Assembly (NCBI GenBank): GCA_963754955.1
Contig: CAVWHY010000012.1
Coordinates: forward strand, 186,001-250,000
DNA length: 64,000 bases
Reading direction: 5' to 3'
Origin: CAVQJU01 sp963754955
GTDB taxonomy: Bacteria > Acidobacteriota > Vicinamibacteria > Vicinamibacterales > CAVVIG01
Below, in pieces: positions 50,978 through 60,411 of this stretch. The translations under genes and the position numbers were made by a program. The notes under the pieces were generated by a model, which was given only the letters and a program-made list of their open reading frames with translations, did no database searches and was not told the DNA's origin. Every line of letters starts with the position of its first letter. Position 1 is the first letter of the stretch.

Positions 50978-51073
50978 GACGCCTCCATACGGGCCCTTGT
51001 GGACCCATCTACCTATTTTCCTATGGTTCGGATAGCATTTTCGGTTGGATTGTAATCAAAACGAGGTTCATCC

Positions 51074-52045
51074 GTGATCGAGGTTCAGAATCTCACCAAG
51101 CGTTACGGCCCCGTCACCGCAGTGGACGGCGTCAGCTTTCGGGTAGAACGGGGCGAAATTCTCGGGTTCCTGGGGCCGAACGGCGCGGGCAAGACGACGA
51201 CGATGCGCATCCTGACCGGATATATGCCGGCCACGGACGGCAAGGCGGTCGTCGCCGGCTTCGACGTCTTCGACCAGCCGATCGAGGCCAAGCGACGGAC
51301 GGGCTATCTGCCGGAGACGCCGCCGCTCTATCCCGACATGACGGTGCTGGAGTACCTGGCGTTTGTCGCCAAGATCAAGGGCGTGCCGCCGGCAGACCAG
51401 AAACAGCGCGTGCGCGCGGTGATGGAGCGCACGCACGTGGCGGACATGGCCAACCGCCTGTGCTCGAAGCTGTCGAAAGGGTACAAGCAGCGCGTCGGCC
51501 TCGCGCAGGCGCTGATTCACAACCCGGACGTGCTGATCCTCGACGAACCGACGGCGGGGCTCGATCCGAAGCAGATCAACGAGACGCGCCTCCTCATCAA
51601 GGAGCTCGCCGGCGATCACACCATCATCCTCAGCACGCACATCCTCCCCGAGGTGTCGCAGACCTGCCAGCGCGTGGTGATCATCAACAAGGGCAAGGTC
51701 GTGGCCATCGACACGCCGGGCAACCTGACGGATCGCCTGAGCGGCTCGTCGACGATGTATATCCAGGTGGATGCGAACGGTTCGGATGCGGCAAGCGTGC
51801 TCAACGGGGTCGCGGGCGTGACGAGCGTCGTCGAGTCGGACCGGCGCGAGGGCCTCGTTGGCTACGAAGTGATGAGCGAAAGCGGGCGCGACGTGCGCCG
51901 CGAGCTGGCGAGCACGGTGGTGACGCGGGGCTGGGGCCTGGTCGAGTTGCGCCCGGCGCGCGTCAGCCTCGAGGAAGTGTTCATCGCGCTGACCGATGTC
52001 GACGAACAGCCGGCGCAGGCCGGAGGAGACGAGACGCATGCGTAA
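51074..52045 (+). CDS. ABC transporter ATP-binding protein (GldA-like)
   Basis: The 323 aa ATPase has Walker A GPNGAGKTT (34-42), the signature LSKGYKQRVGLAQAL, Walker B VLILDEPTAGLD and the His switch ILSTHILPEV. A C-terminal extension (residues 215-323) is typical of ABC-2 exporters. It heads an operon with permease, GldG-like and DUF4340 genes. These genes occur widely outside gliding bacteria, so gliding motility is not implied. Confidence 0.92.
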   Translation: MIEVQNLTKRYGPVTAVDGVSFRVERGEILGFLGPNGAGKTTTMRILTGYMPATDGKAVVAGFDVFDQPIEAKRRTGYLPETPPLYPDMTVLEYLAFVAKIKGVPPADQKQRVRAVMERTHVADMANRLCSKLSKGYKQRVGLAQALIHNPDVLILDEPTAGLDPKQINETRLLIKELAGDHTIILSTHILPEVSQTCQRVVIINKGKVVAIDTPGNLTDRLSGSSTMYIQVDANGSDAASVLNGVAGVTSVVESDRREGLVGYEVMSESGRDVRRELASTVVTRGWGLVELRPARVSLEEVFIALTDVDEQPAQAGGDETHA

Positions 52046-52802
52046 CGTTCTCGCGATCGCGCACAAGGAATTGCGGTCGTATTTCGCCTCTCCGATCGCG
52101 TACATCGTGATCGGCTGCTTTGCGGCGCTATACGGGTTCTTCTTCTCGTTCATCCTGGAGGCGTTCATCCGGCAGGCGATGCAGGCCGGCATGATGGGCG
52201 GGGCCCAGCCGCTGAACGTCAACCAGCAGGTCATCAGGCCTGTTTTCCAGAACGTCACCGTGATTGCCCTGTTCCTGCTGCCCATGGTGACGATGCGGAC
52301 GTACTCGGAGGAAAAACGATCCGGCACGATCGAGCTGCTCCTGACGTCTCCCGTCACGGACTTCCAGATCGTGATGGGCAAGTTCCTCGGCGCGATGGGG
52401 CTCTACGCGGCCATGCTCGCAATCACGCTCGTCCACCTGGTCGTCCTGTTCCTCTCCGGAAGCCCGGAGTGGAAGCCCATCGTGACGGCGTACCTCGGCT
52501 TCCTGCTGTTCGGCGCGTGCTTCGTATCGCTCGGCCTGTTCATTTCCAGCCTTTCGAAGAACCAGATCGTGGCGGGCACGGTGACGTTCGCGGTGTTTCT
52601 CTTCCTGTGGATCATCTCGTGGATCGGCAGTATTTCGCCGGAGTCGGCCAAGCTGACGAACTACCTGTCGATCATCGACCACTTCGACGACTTCACGAAA
52701 GGCGTCATCGACACCTCGCATCTCATCTACTACCTGAGCTTCATCACGTTCGGGCTGTTTCTGACCGCGAAGTCGGTCGAGAGCGAACGGTGGCGCGGAT
52801 AA
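52038..52802 (+). CDS. ABC-2 type permease (GldF-like)
   Basis: This 254 aa permease has about six membrane helices and the family motifs HKELRSYFASPIAYIVIG and RTYSEEKRSGTIELLLTSPVTD. ATG 52038 follows GGAGGAGACGAG and overlaps the ATPase gene by eight bases. With the ATPase and the following GldG-like subunit it should form one exporter; the substrate is unknown. Confidence 0.93.
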   Translation: MRNVLAIAHKELRSYFASPIAYIVIGCFAALYGFFFSFILEAFIRQAMQAGMMGGAQPLNVNQQVIRPVFQNVTVIALFLLPMVTMRTYSEEKRSGTIELLLTSPVTDFQIVMGKFLGAMGLYAAMLAITLVHLVVLFLSGSPEWKPIVTAYLGFLLFGACFVSLGLFISSLSKNQIVAGTVTFAVFLFLWIISWIGSISPESAKLTNYLSIIDHFDDFTKGVIDTSHLIYYLSFITFGLFLTAKSVESERWRG

Positions 52803-52833
52803 CGCGCCGCCACTGACCTTGCGAGCACAAACA

Positions 52834-54420
52834 ATGGCGAATCGAATCATCGGCATGATCTTCTGGCTGGGCGTCGCGGCGCTGCTGGCCGCGACAGGCA
52901 TCAGGTTCGGCTACCCGGCGAAGGACCAGTACGTGTCCTATCTCCTGTACGCCGGCCTGGTCTGCCTGCTCATCTACGTCCTGGGACAGTGGCGCGACAT
53001 CGTCAAGTCGTTCTCGAGCCGCCAGGCGCGATACGGCTCGCTGACGGGTGTGAGCGTGCTCGTCGTCCTCGCGATTCTGGTCGCGATCAACTACATCGGC
53101 GCGCGCCAGAACAAGCGCTGGGATCTGACGGCGAACCAGCAGTTCAGCCTGTCCGATCAGACCCGGAACGTCCTCAGCAAGCTCGAGGCACCGCTCCAGA
53201 TCACCGTGTTCGCCGAAGAAACCAACTTCGGGCGATACCGTGAACGGTTGAACGAATACGAGTACGCGTCGAAGAAAGTCTCCACGGAGTACGTGGATCC
53301 CGACAAGAAGCCGGCGCTCGCGTCCCAGAACCAGATCCAGCAGTACGGGACGGTCCTGTTCGCCTACAAGGGCCGCACCGAGCGGGTGACGTCGGAGGCC
53401 GAGCAGGACATCACGACCGCCATCATCAAGGTCGTGCAGGGGCAGACGAAGAAGATCTATTTCACCAGGGGTCACGGCGAAAGGGACACGGCCTCCGCCG
53501 AGCGCGATGGCTACAAGGGCATCGCCGACAGCCTCGGCCGGGACAACTACTCCGTCGAAAACGTGGTGCTCGCCCAGACGGGCGCTGTGGCGGACGACGC
53601 GGCGGTGGTCATCGTCGCGGGACCGAAGGTGGACTTTCTCCCCGGCGAGATCGACGCGCTGAAGAAGTACCTCGACAAGTCGGGCAAGCTGCTCCTCGAG
53701 ATCGATCCACCGGAGAAGCCGGACAGCACTCCGCTCACGAACCTGATCGCGCTCGCGCACGACTGGGGGATCAGTATCGGCAACGACATCGTCGTGGATG
53801 CGAGCGGAATGGGACAGCTGGTCGGGACGGACGCTTCCGTGCCGCTCGCCGCCAGCTATCCGTCGCACGCGATCACGCAGCGGCTGAAGCTCATTACCGG
53901 TTACCCGCTTGCGCGCTCCGTGACCGCGGTCGCCGGCGGCGTCAACGGCCACACGGCGCAGGGTTTCGTCGAGACGAGCCCGCGCAGCTGGGCGGAATCC
54001 GACATCAAGGGACTGCTGGCGTCAGGCAAGGTGTCGATGGACCCTGCGAGCGGCGACAAGCCCGGTCCCATCACGATCGCCGCGGCAGTTTCGGCAGCGG
54101 CTCCTTCGTCTTCGGCGCCACCCAAGCCGGGCGAGGCCGACCCACCGAAGCCTGAAACACGAGTCGTCGTGTTTGGCGATTCTGATTTCGTCGCGAACTC
54201 GGCGCCTGCGGCCCTCCCGGGCAACCGCGATCTGTTCATGAACGCACTGGGATGGCTGTCGCAGCAGGAAAACCTGATCTCGATCCGGGCGAAGGAGCCC
54301 TCCGATCGACGCGTGACGCTGACCGGAGGGCAGATCAGCGAGGTGAAGCTGCTGTCCCTGTTCCTGATTCCCTGCGCCGTCTTCGGCGCAGGCGTCTACA
54401 GCTGGTGGCGGAGGCGATAG
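52834..54420 (+). CDS. GldG-like ABC auxiliary protein
   Basis: The 528 aa protein has two N-terminal membrane helices, a long extracytoplasmic GldG/IFT52-like region (NKRWDLTANQQFSLSDQTRNVLSKL, YGTVLFAYKGRTERVTSEAEQDIT, KKIYFTRGHGERD, LDKSGKLLLEIDPP) and a C-terminal helix before WWRRR. It is a Gly/Pro-flanked periplasmic ligand-binding subunit of ABC exporters. It begins 31 bases after the permease and abuts the next gene (ATG directly follows its TAG). Confidence 0.9.
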   Translation: MANRIIGMIFWLGVAALLAATGIRFGYPAKDQYVSYLLYAGLVCLLIYVLGQWRDIVKSFSSRQARYGSLTGVSVLVVLAILVAINYIGARQNKRWDLTANQQFSLSDQTRNVLSKLEAPLQITVFAEETNFGRYRERLNEYEYASKKVSTEYVDPDKKPALASQNQIQQYGTVLFAYKGRTERVTSEAEQDITTAIIKVVQGQTKKIYFTRGHGERDTASAERDGYKGIADSLGRDNYSVENVVLAQTGAVADDAAVVIVAGPKVDFLPGEIDALKKYLDKSGKLLLEIDPPEKPDSTPLTNLIALAHDWGISIGNDIVVDASGMGQLVGTDASVPLAASYPSHAITQRLKLITGYPLARSVTAVAGGVNGHTAQGFVETSPRSWAESDIKGLLASGKVSMDPASGDKPGPITIAAAVSAAAPSSSAPPKPGEADPPKPETRVVVFGDSDFVANSAPAALPGNRDLFMNALGWLSQQENLISIRAKEPSDRRVTLTGGQISEVKLLSLFLIPCAVFGAGVYSWWRRR

Positions 54421-55770
54421 ATGCGGGGCTTGCGAACCACGATTGGCCTGGTCGTCGTCCTCGGCGGCCTGCTCGCGTACATCTACTTCGTCACCTGGAA
54501 ACAGCCGGAACAGCCGGCAGGTCCAAAACTGGACAAGGTGTTCTCCTCCGTCGAGGCTGACAAAATCGGGGAACTGCGGATCACGTCGGAGTCCGGAGAG
54601 ACCACCGCGCTCAAGAAAGACAAAGACGGCTGGCACCTCGCCGAACCAGTCGCCGCGGCGGCATCGGAAACCGACGCCTCCGCCATCACATCGGCGCTCG
54701 CCCAGCTCGAGGTCGTGCGGGTCATCGACGAGAAGCCCGCGAATCTCAACGACTACGGCCTCACCACGCCACGCATCGAAGTCGATTTCAAGGCGACAGG
54801 CGACAAGGATTACCGCACGCTCCTCATCGGGCAGAAATCCCCCACCGGCGGCAATCTCTTCGCGAAGAAGAAGGGTGAGGACAAGGTCTTCCTGATCGCG
54901 GGGTACCAGGAGCCCACGTTCAATAAGAGTACGTTCGATCTTCGCGACAAGGCGGCGCTGCACTTCGAGCGCGACAAGGTGGACCGCATCGCCATCGACG
55001 CCGGCGGCAAGGGCCTCGAGCTGGCCAAGACGGGCAACGACTGGACCATCTCGAAGCCGCTCAAGACCGCGTCAGACTTCTCCGCAGTGGAGGGCCTCAT
55101 CGGCCGGCTGATGTCGGCCCAGATGAAATCGATCGCGTCCGATACCCCGTCTCCCGCGGATCTCAAGAAATACGGCCTCGACAAGCCGACGGCGACGGTG
55201 ACGCTGGGCATGGGCAGCGCCATGGCAGCCCTCCAGATTGGCGGCAAGAGCCCCGACGGCTCCGTCTACGCGAAAGACGCCTCGAAGCCCATCGTCATGA
55301 CGATCGACAGCGCGCTCGTCGACGAGCTGAAGAAGGGTCCGGACGATTACCGCCGCAAGGAGCTCTTCGCGTTCCGCGCGTACGACGCCACCCGCCTCGA
55401 ATTCACGCGCGGCGGCCAGACCGTGGCCTTCGACAAAATCAAGGGCGGCAAGCCGGTCGACGAGGACAAGTGGCGGCGCGCAGGAGACAAACCCGCGGAT
55501 GCGGACAAGGAGAAGATGAGCGTCCTCCTCGCGAAGCTCGAAAGCGTCCGCGCGACGAAGTTCGTGGACCCGGGCGCGAAGACCGGCCTCGACTCCCCCG
55601 CCCTGACGGTCTACGCGAAGTTCGACGATGGCAAGAAGGAAGAGCGCGTGATGTTCGCCAAATCCGGCGATACCGTCTACGCAAGCCGCGCCGGTGAAGC
55701 CGGCGCCGCGACGGTCAGCGCGATGGAATACGACGAAATCATCAAGAAGCTGGATGAGCTCACGAAGTAG
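54421..55770 (+). CDS. DUF4340 domain protein
   Basis: The 449 aa protein has one N-terminal membrane helix (TIGLVVVLGGLLAYIYFV) and three or more repeats of the DUF4340 unit, each with an ELRITSESGETTALKKDKDGW-like start and a KYGLDKPTATVTLGM-like middle. It probably sits in the periplasm with the GldG-like subunit, with which it co-occurs in many phyla; its function is unknown. It is directly joined to the upstream gene and overlaps dacB by 17 bases. Confidence 0.9.
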   Translation: MRGLRTTIGLVVVLGGLLAYIYFVTWKQPEQPAGPKLDKVFSSVEADKIGELRITSESGETTALKKDKDGWHLAEPVAAAASETDASAITSALAQLEVVRVIDEKPANLNDYGLTTPRIEVDFKATGDKDYRTLLIGQKSPTGGNLFAKKKGEDKVFLIAGYQEPTFNKSTFDLRDKAALHFERDKVDRIAIDAGGKGLELAKTGNDWTISKPLKTASDFSAVEGLIGRLMSAQMKSIASDTPSPADLKKYGLDKPTATVTLGMGSAMAALQIGGKSPDGSVYAKDASKPIVMTIDSALVDELKKGPDDYRRKELFAFRAYDATRLEFTRGGQTVAFDKIKGGKPVDEDKWRRAGDKPADADKEKMSVLLAKLESVRATKFVDPGAKTGLDSPALTVYAKFDDGKKEERVMFAKSGDTVYASRAGEAGAATVSAMEYDEIIKKLDELTK

Positions 55771-57232
55771 CGCGGCCGCTGTCGTTCTCGCCGCTTCGCT
55801 GCTCGCACAAGCGCCGCTCGCGCAGTCTCCGCCCGCAACGTCCTCCCAGACTTCACTCCAGCATGACGTCGACGCCATCGTCGCGGCGCCGGCGTTCGAC
55901 CGCGCGTTCTGGGGCGTACTCGTCAGGCCGGTCGGCCGCGACGAAACGCTGTACGCGATGAACGCCGGCAAGCTCATGACACCGGCATCCACGATGAAAG
56001 TCGTGACGCTGGCCGCCGCGGCCGAGAAGCTCGGCTGGGATTTTACCTACCAGACGAGGCTGTTTGCGTCCGGCCCGATCGAGGGCGGCAGGCTGCACGG
56101 CGACCTCATCGTGGTCGGGTCCGGCGACCCGAGTATCGACGACTGGGACGGCAAGGCGGCGGAATTGTTCGCCGACTGGGCCGCCCGGTTGAAGAGCGCG
56201 GGGATCAGCCGGGTCGAAGGCCGGATCGTCGGCGACGACAACGCGTTTGACGACGAAGGGCTCGGGCAGGGCTGGGCGTGGGATGACATCGGGACGAGCT
56301 TCTCCGCGAGCGTGAGCGCGCTGCAGTTCAACGAGGGCTCTGTGCAGTTGAGGCTTGCGCCGGGCACCTCGGTCGGCACCAGGGCCGGCGTGACGGTGTC
56401 GCCGGACTACAGCGGCCTCACGCTGAACAACCTGATTACGACGGGCGCCGCGGGCTCGACGACCGTTGTCGCGCGCCGGCGCTTCCCCGGCTCCTCCCGC
56501 CTCGAACTGCGGGGCGTGCTGCCCCTCCGCACCCGGCCGTTCTCGGAGACGGCGTCGGTGGAGAACCCTACGCAGTACTTCGTGACCGCCCTCCGCCGTT
56601 CGCTCGTCGCGAACGGGATTGACGTGGACGGACCGGCCGTGGACATCGACGATCTCGATCCCGCGCCGGCGAGGGCCGCGGATCCGCTGATCACTTACCA
56701 GTCGCCGCCGCTGTCGATGCTGGCGATGACGATGATGAAACTGAGCCAGAACGTGTACGCCGAAACGCTGCTCAAGACGCTGGGCGTGAACGGCGGCCCC
56801 GGAACGTCAGAGGCCGGCCGGCTGGCCGTTCGATCCGTGCTGCAGGCCTGGAACATTGACCCGGGCGGTGTGGTTCAGGCCGACGGCTCCGGGCTGTCCC
56901 GCTACAACCTCATCACGCCGGATGCGATGGTCGCGATCCTCACGCACGTCGGCCGCGACGAGCGCCTGCGATACGCGTTCGAAGCGTCCCTGCCCGTCGC
57001 CGGCCGGAACGGTACGCTCGAGAACAGGATGCGGGGAACGCGCGCGGAAGGCACCGCCCGCGTCAAGACGGGCTCGCTCACCGGCATGCGCGCGATGGCA
57101 GGCTATGTCCGGTCGGCAGACGGCGAGACGCTGGCCTTCGCGATCTTCGCCAACAACTACGACAATTCGTCGAGCGTCATCAACGCCGCGTGCGATGCCA
57201 TCGTCGTCCGGCTGGCGGCTTACCGGAGGTAA
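55754..57232 (+). CDS. dacB: D-alanyl-D-alanine carboxypeptidase/endopeptidase (PBP4 type)
   Basis: The 492 aa periplasmic penicillin-binding protein has a signal peptide, the SxxK motif PASTMK (Ser79, Lys82), SxN as LSQN in MMKLSQNVYAETLLK, and KTG in ARVKTGSLTGMRAMAGY. The insert domains typical of class C (PBP4/DacB) lie between SxxK and SxN. It trims or cuts peptidoglycan cross-links. Its start overlaps the DUF4340 gene, so it belongs to the same transcript as the ABC exporter, which may hint at an envelope role for that system. Confidence 0.93.
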   Translation: MSSRSSAAAVVLAASLLAQAPLAQSPPATSSQTSLQHDVDAIVAAPAFDRAFWGVLVRPVGRDETLYAMNAGKLMTPASTMKVVTLAAAAEKLGWDFTYQTRLFASGPIEGGRLHGDLIVVGSGDPSIDDWDGKAAELFADWAARLKSAGISRVEGRIVGDDNAFDDEGLGQGWAWDDIGTSFSASVSALQFNEGSVQLRLAPGTSVGTRAGVTVSPDYSGLTLNNLITTGAAGSTTVVARRRFPGSSRLELRGVLPLRTRPFSETASVENPTQYFVTALRRSLVANGIDVDGPAVDIDDLDPAPARAADPLITYQSPPLSMLAMTMMKLSQNVYAETLLKTLGVNGGPGTSEAGRLAVRSVLQAWNIDPGGVVQADGSGLSRYNLITPDAMVAILTHVGRDERLRYAFEASLPVAGRNGTLENRMRGTRAEGTARVKTGSLTGMRAMAGYVRSADGETLAFAIFANNYDNSSSVINAACDAIVVRLAAYRR

Positions 57233-57234
57233 CC

Positions 57235-57819
57235 GTGGCACGCGTGGAACGCCCCCAGATGAAAACGGCCGAACTGGAGTCCTACCAGGATCAGCTTCTC
57301 TCGATCCGGCAGGACGCGACCGGGCTCATGTCGGGCCTCTCGGATGCGCAGTTCAACTGGCAGGCCGAACCCGGACGATGGTCGATGTCGGGATGCTTCG
57401 TTCACCTGAATCTGTCGGCGGCCGAACTATTCATGCCGTCCATTGACGCCGCGATCGCCACGGCGCGGACACAGAATCTCAAAAGCACCGGGCCGTTCGT
57501 CTACTCGGCGTTCGAGCGCTGGTGCGTGAGGACGAGCGACGCGCCGCCGCCCATGCGTTTCCGTGCGCCCAAACGCGTGCAGCCCGTGCCCGGCAAGCCG
57601 GTGGACGAGGTTCGCGCGGAGTTTCTCCGCTGGCAGGACGAGCTCGGCGAACGCCTGATGGCGGCGGACGGCCTCGATCTGCGGCGCGCGAAGCACAAGT
57701 CGACGATTCCGCTGGTGAAGTGGAGCCTGGGCGCGTATTTTCAGCTCATGCTCGCCCACGAGCGGCGGCACGTCTGGCAGGCCAGGCTCGTCCGTCAGAA
57801 CCCGGCGTTTCCCGCCTGA
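57235..57819 (+). CDS. DinB superfamily protein
   Basis: The 194 aa protein starts at a GTG with a strong GGAGGT site, just two bases after the dacB stop. It has the DinB layout: SDAQFNWQAEPGRWSMSGCFVHLNLS, and AYFQLMLAHERRHVWQARLV near the end, with the metal-binding histidines. Unlike the DinB gene at 27407 it has no signal peptide. Enzymatic role unknown. Confidence 0.88.
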   Translation: MARVERPQMKTAELESYQDQLLSIRQDATGLMSGLSDAQFNWQAEPGRWSMSGCFVHLNLSAAELFMPSIDAAIATARTQNLKSTGPFVYSAFERWCVRTSDAPPPMRFRAPKRVQPVPGKPVDEVRAEFLRWQDELGERLMAADGLDLRRAKHKSTIPLVKWSLGAYFQLMLAHERRHVWQARLVRQNPAFPA

Positions 57820-57836
57820 CAGGCGTGGAGGACATC

Positions 57837-59219
57837 ATGAAGCAAATGCTCGCCTGCGCCGTGTGCGTCGCCGCGCTCTCCTCCAGCGCTTTGATGCAGG
57901 ACGCGACCATCGTGACCAACCCGCAGGAACATTTCTCGACGCGCGTGCTCGTGTCGGGACTCGAGGGGCCGTGGGAGGTCGCGTGGGGGCCCGATCGTCA
58001 GCTCTGGGTCACCGAGCGGACAGGCCGGCGGGTCGTGCGCATCAACCCGGCGGACGGGACGAGGAGCGTGGCCGTCACCATCCCGGAAGTGAACCAGAGC
58101 GTGACGCAAGACGGCCTGCTCGGCCTGGCGTTTCACGCCGACCTGCTGCGCGGTACCAGCAACGACTTCGTATACGTGGTCTTCACCTACGACGACGCCC
58201 CGGGGACGGCGCTGGCCAGGCGAATGGCGATTCGGCGCTACCGGTACGACCAGGGCGCGCACGTGCTCGTCGAGCCGGTGGACATCCTGACGGGCCTGCC
58301 GACGCACGACGATCACGTGGGCGGCCGGCTGGCGTTCGGCCCCGACGCGAAGCTGTATCTCACGATCGGCGATCAAGGCAGCAACTTCGGGGCAAACCGG
58401 TGCAATCCCAACCACGCGCAGGATCTGCCGACCGCAGCCGAGGTCCGCGCGAAGGACTGGTCGAAGTACCAGGGCAAGATCCTCCGCGTCAACCTTGACG
58501 GATCGATTCCCTCCGACAATCCTGAAATCAGCGGAGTACGCAGCCACGTCTTCTCGTTCGGCCATCGCAACCCGCTCGGCCTGGCGTTCGGGCCCGGCGG
58601 CAAGCTGTACGAGTCGGAACACGGCCCGAGTTCCGACGACGAGATCAACCTGATCGAGGCGGGCCGCAACTACGGCTGGCCGAACGTGGCGGGCCGACAG
58701 GATGACAAGGCGTACGTGTACGCGAACTGGTCGGCGTCCAGCCCGCAGCCGTGCGCCTCGCTGCCCCGGGGGGACGATCCGATCCCGGCGTCGGTGCCGG
58801 TTCAGACGGAGCGCTCGTGGAAGGACCCGCGGTTCATGCCGCCGCTTCGGACATTTTTCACGGTTGAAACGGGTTACGACCTGCGAACGATCGGCAGCGG
58901 CACCATCGCGCCGGGGGGCATCGACGTATATACCGGCGACGCCATTCCCGGGTGGAAGAATTCGCTGCTGGCGCTCAGCCTGATTCGCGGCGTGGTTTAT
59001 CGTCTCACGCTTGCTGCCGACGGACGATCGACGGTGGAACCGCCGACGGAGATGTTCAAATCGGCGAATCGCTATCGCGACATCGCGCTCAATCCCGACG
59101 GGCTCACGTTGTATCTGGCCACCGACGTCTCGGGGCCCAGCCGGAACGCCGCCGGCGTCGTGACGCAGACGCTCGCCAATCCGGGCAGCATCCTCGCGCT
59201 CACGTACTCGGAACGATAA
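57837..59219 (+). CDS. PQQ-dependent sugar dehydrogenase (GSDH/sorbosone dehydrogenase family)
   Basis: The 460 aa exported beta-propeller protein has a signal peptide followed by VLVSGLEGPWEVAWGPDRQLWVTER, GLLGLAFHADL, HVGGRLAFGPDAKLYLTIGDQG, FGHRNPLGLAFGPGGKLYESEHGP and EINLIEAGRNYGWPNVAG, which are the PQQ and calcium sites of soluble glucose dehydrogenases. It oxidises aldoses in the periplasm if PQQ is supplied. GGAGG precedes ATG 57837. Its 3-prime end overlaps the AlaX-like gene by 20 bases in convergence. Confidence 0.92.
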   Translation: MKQMLACAVCVAALSSSALMQDATIVTNPQEHFSTRVLVSGLEGPWEVAWGPDRQLWVTERTGRRVVRINPADGTRSVAVTIPEVNQSVTQDGLLGLAFHADLLRGTSNDFVYVVFTYDDAPGTALARRMAIRRYRYDQGAHVLVEPVDILTGLPTHDDHVGGRLAFGPDAKLYLTIGDQGSNFGANRCNPNHAQDLPTAAEVRAKDWSKYQGKILRVNLDGSIPSDNPEISGVRSHVFSFGHRNPLGLAFGPGGKLYESEHGPSSDDEINLIEAGRNYGWPNVAGRQDDKAYVYANWSASSPQPCASLPRGDDPIPASVPVQTERSWKDPRFMPPLRTFFTVETGYDLRTIGSGTIAPGGIDVYTGDAIPGWKNSLLALSLIRGVVYRLTLAADGRSTVEPPTEMFKSANRYRDIALNPDGLTLYLATDVSGPSRNAAGVVTQTLANPGSILALTYSER

Positions 59220-60411
59220 GCGATCGAGCCGCCTCGAGAATCGCGTCGGCCGGTGCGTCGAGGCCGCCCGCCTGCGCGAGTTCCGGCCTTCCGCCGCCGC
59301 GTCCGCCGAAGCGGCCGGTCAGCGCGGCAGTCAGCTGGTTGACCGCGATCGAAACGTCCTGCGACCGCGCGGCCACGACCACGGCCGGACGCGACGTGGA
59401 CACCAGAACGACGACGTAGCCCGGGCGCGAGACAATCGAGGACGCGAGGGACTTGAGACGGCTTGCGTCCGCGTCTTTGTCCACGGCGGCCAGCACGGCT
59501 CTGCCCGCGCCCGTCACTTCAGCATTCGCGGCGAGATCCGCCGCGCGGTAGCGGGCGAGTTCCTCCTCGAGCGCCGTCAGCGAGCGTTGACGCTCGCGCG
59601 TCTCCGCCTGGAGGCGCTCAATCCCTTCGGGCACCTCGTGAGGCAGCACCGACAGCAGGCGCACGGCGGCACCGAGCGTGTCCCGCATCGACCTGAACCT
59701 GCCGGACGCCCGGCCGCCGCATACGAATTCCACGCGCTGGCCGCCCTTGAAACGCTCGACGGCGCCGATCGCAATGATGCCGATCGAACCCGTGCTCGCG
59801 ACGTGCGTGCCGCCGCATGCCGACAGGTCGAAGCCGTCCATGTCGATCAACCGCAGCGTGCCCTCGCGCGCCGTTTCCTTCCGGAGCGGCAACGCGGCCG
59901 CTTCGCCGGCGCCGACGAAACGGATCGTGACCGGATGGTTTTCCCAGACCACGCGGTTGGCTTCGGCTTCGGCAGCCGCGATGTCGCCGCGCGACAACTC
60001 GCGATCGAGATCGATCGTGGATGAACCGGCGCCGAGGTGAAAGCTGACCGTGCGGGCGCCGAAGAGCCGGTCGAACGCCGCCGACAGCACGTGCTGGCCG
60101 CTGTGCTGTTGCATGTGATCGAAGCGCCGCCCCCAGTCGATGGCGCCCCGGACCTCCTGTCCGGGCTGCGGTTCCACCCCGACGGCGTCGTCACCGAGCA
60201 CGTGGACCACCGTGCCGTCGTCTTCGTCGAAGACGTCCACCACACGGAATGCGCCGAGTGAGCCGGTGTCGAACGGCTGGCCGCCGGAAGTGGGATAGAA
60301 CGCCGTCCGATCGAGCACGACACGTGTCCGGCCGTCGGCGCGGTCGACGCGCCGGATCGTCGCGTCAAATTCGCGGCGATACGGATCCGCGTAATACAGC
60401 CGCTCGGTCAT
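59200..60411 (-). CDS. Alanyl-tRNA editing protein (AlaX-L type, DHHA1-containing)
   Basis: The 403 aa protein resembles the editing half of alanyl-tRNA synthetase, standing alone. It has TAFYPTSGGQPFDTG, zinc ligands HSGQH (His103, His107) and CGGTH (Cys199, His203), then a coiled-coil and a DHHA1 domain ending in FGGRGGGRPELAQAG. It should deacylate mischarged Ser- or Gly-tRNA-Ala. The start lies within the histidine-kinase gene (47-base overlap on the same strand), so the two are probably co-transcribed. Confidence 0.92.
   Translation of the reverse strand: MTERLYYADPYRREFDATIRRVDRADGRTRVVLDRTAFYPTSGGQPFDTGSLGAFRVVDVFDEDDGTVVHVLGDDAVGVEPQPGQEVRGAIDWGRRFDHMQQHSGQHVLSAAFDRLFGARTVSFHLGAGSSTIDLDRELSRGDIAAAEAEANRVVWENHPVTIRFVGAGEAAALPLRKETAREGTLRLIDMDGFDLSACGGTHVASTGSIGIIAIGAVERFKGGQRVEFVCGGRASGRFRSMRDTLGAAVRLLSVLPHEVPEGIERLQAETRERQRSLTALEEELARYRAADLAANAEVTGAGRAVLAAVDKDADASRLKSLASSIVSRPGYVVVLVSTSRPAVVVAARSQDVSIAVNQLTAALTGRFGGRGGGRPELAQAGGLDAPADAILEAARSLIVPST

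Noticed and set aside
51074..55770. Gliding motility locus
   Set aside because: Only the GldA/F/G-like and DUF4340 genes are present; these occur in many non-gliding phyla and no SprA, GldK-N or adhesin gene is nearby.
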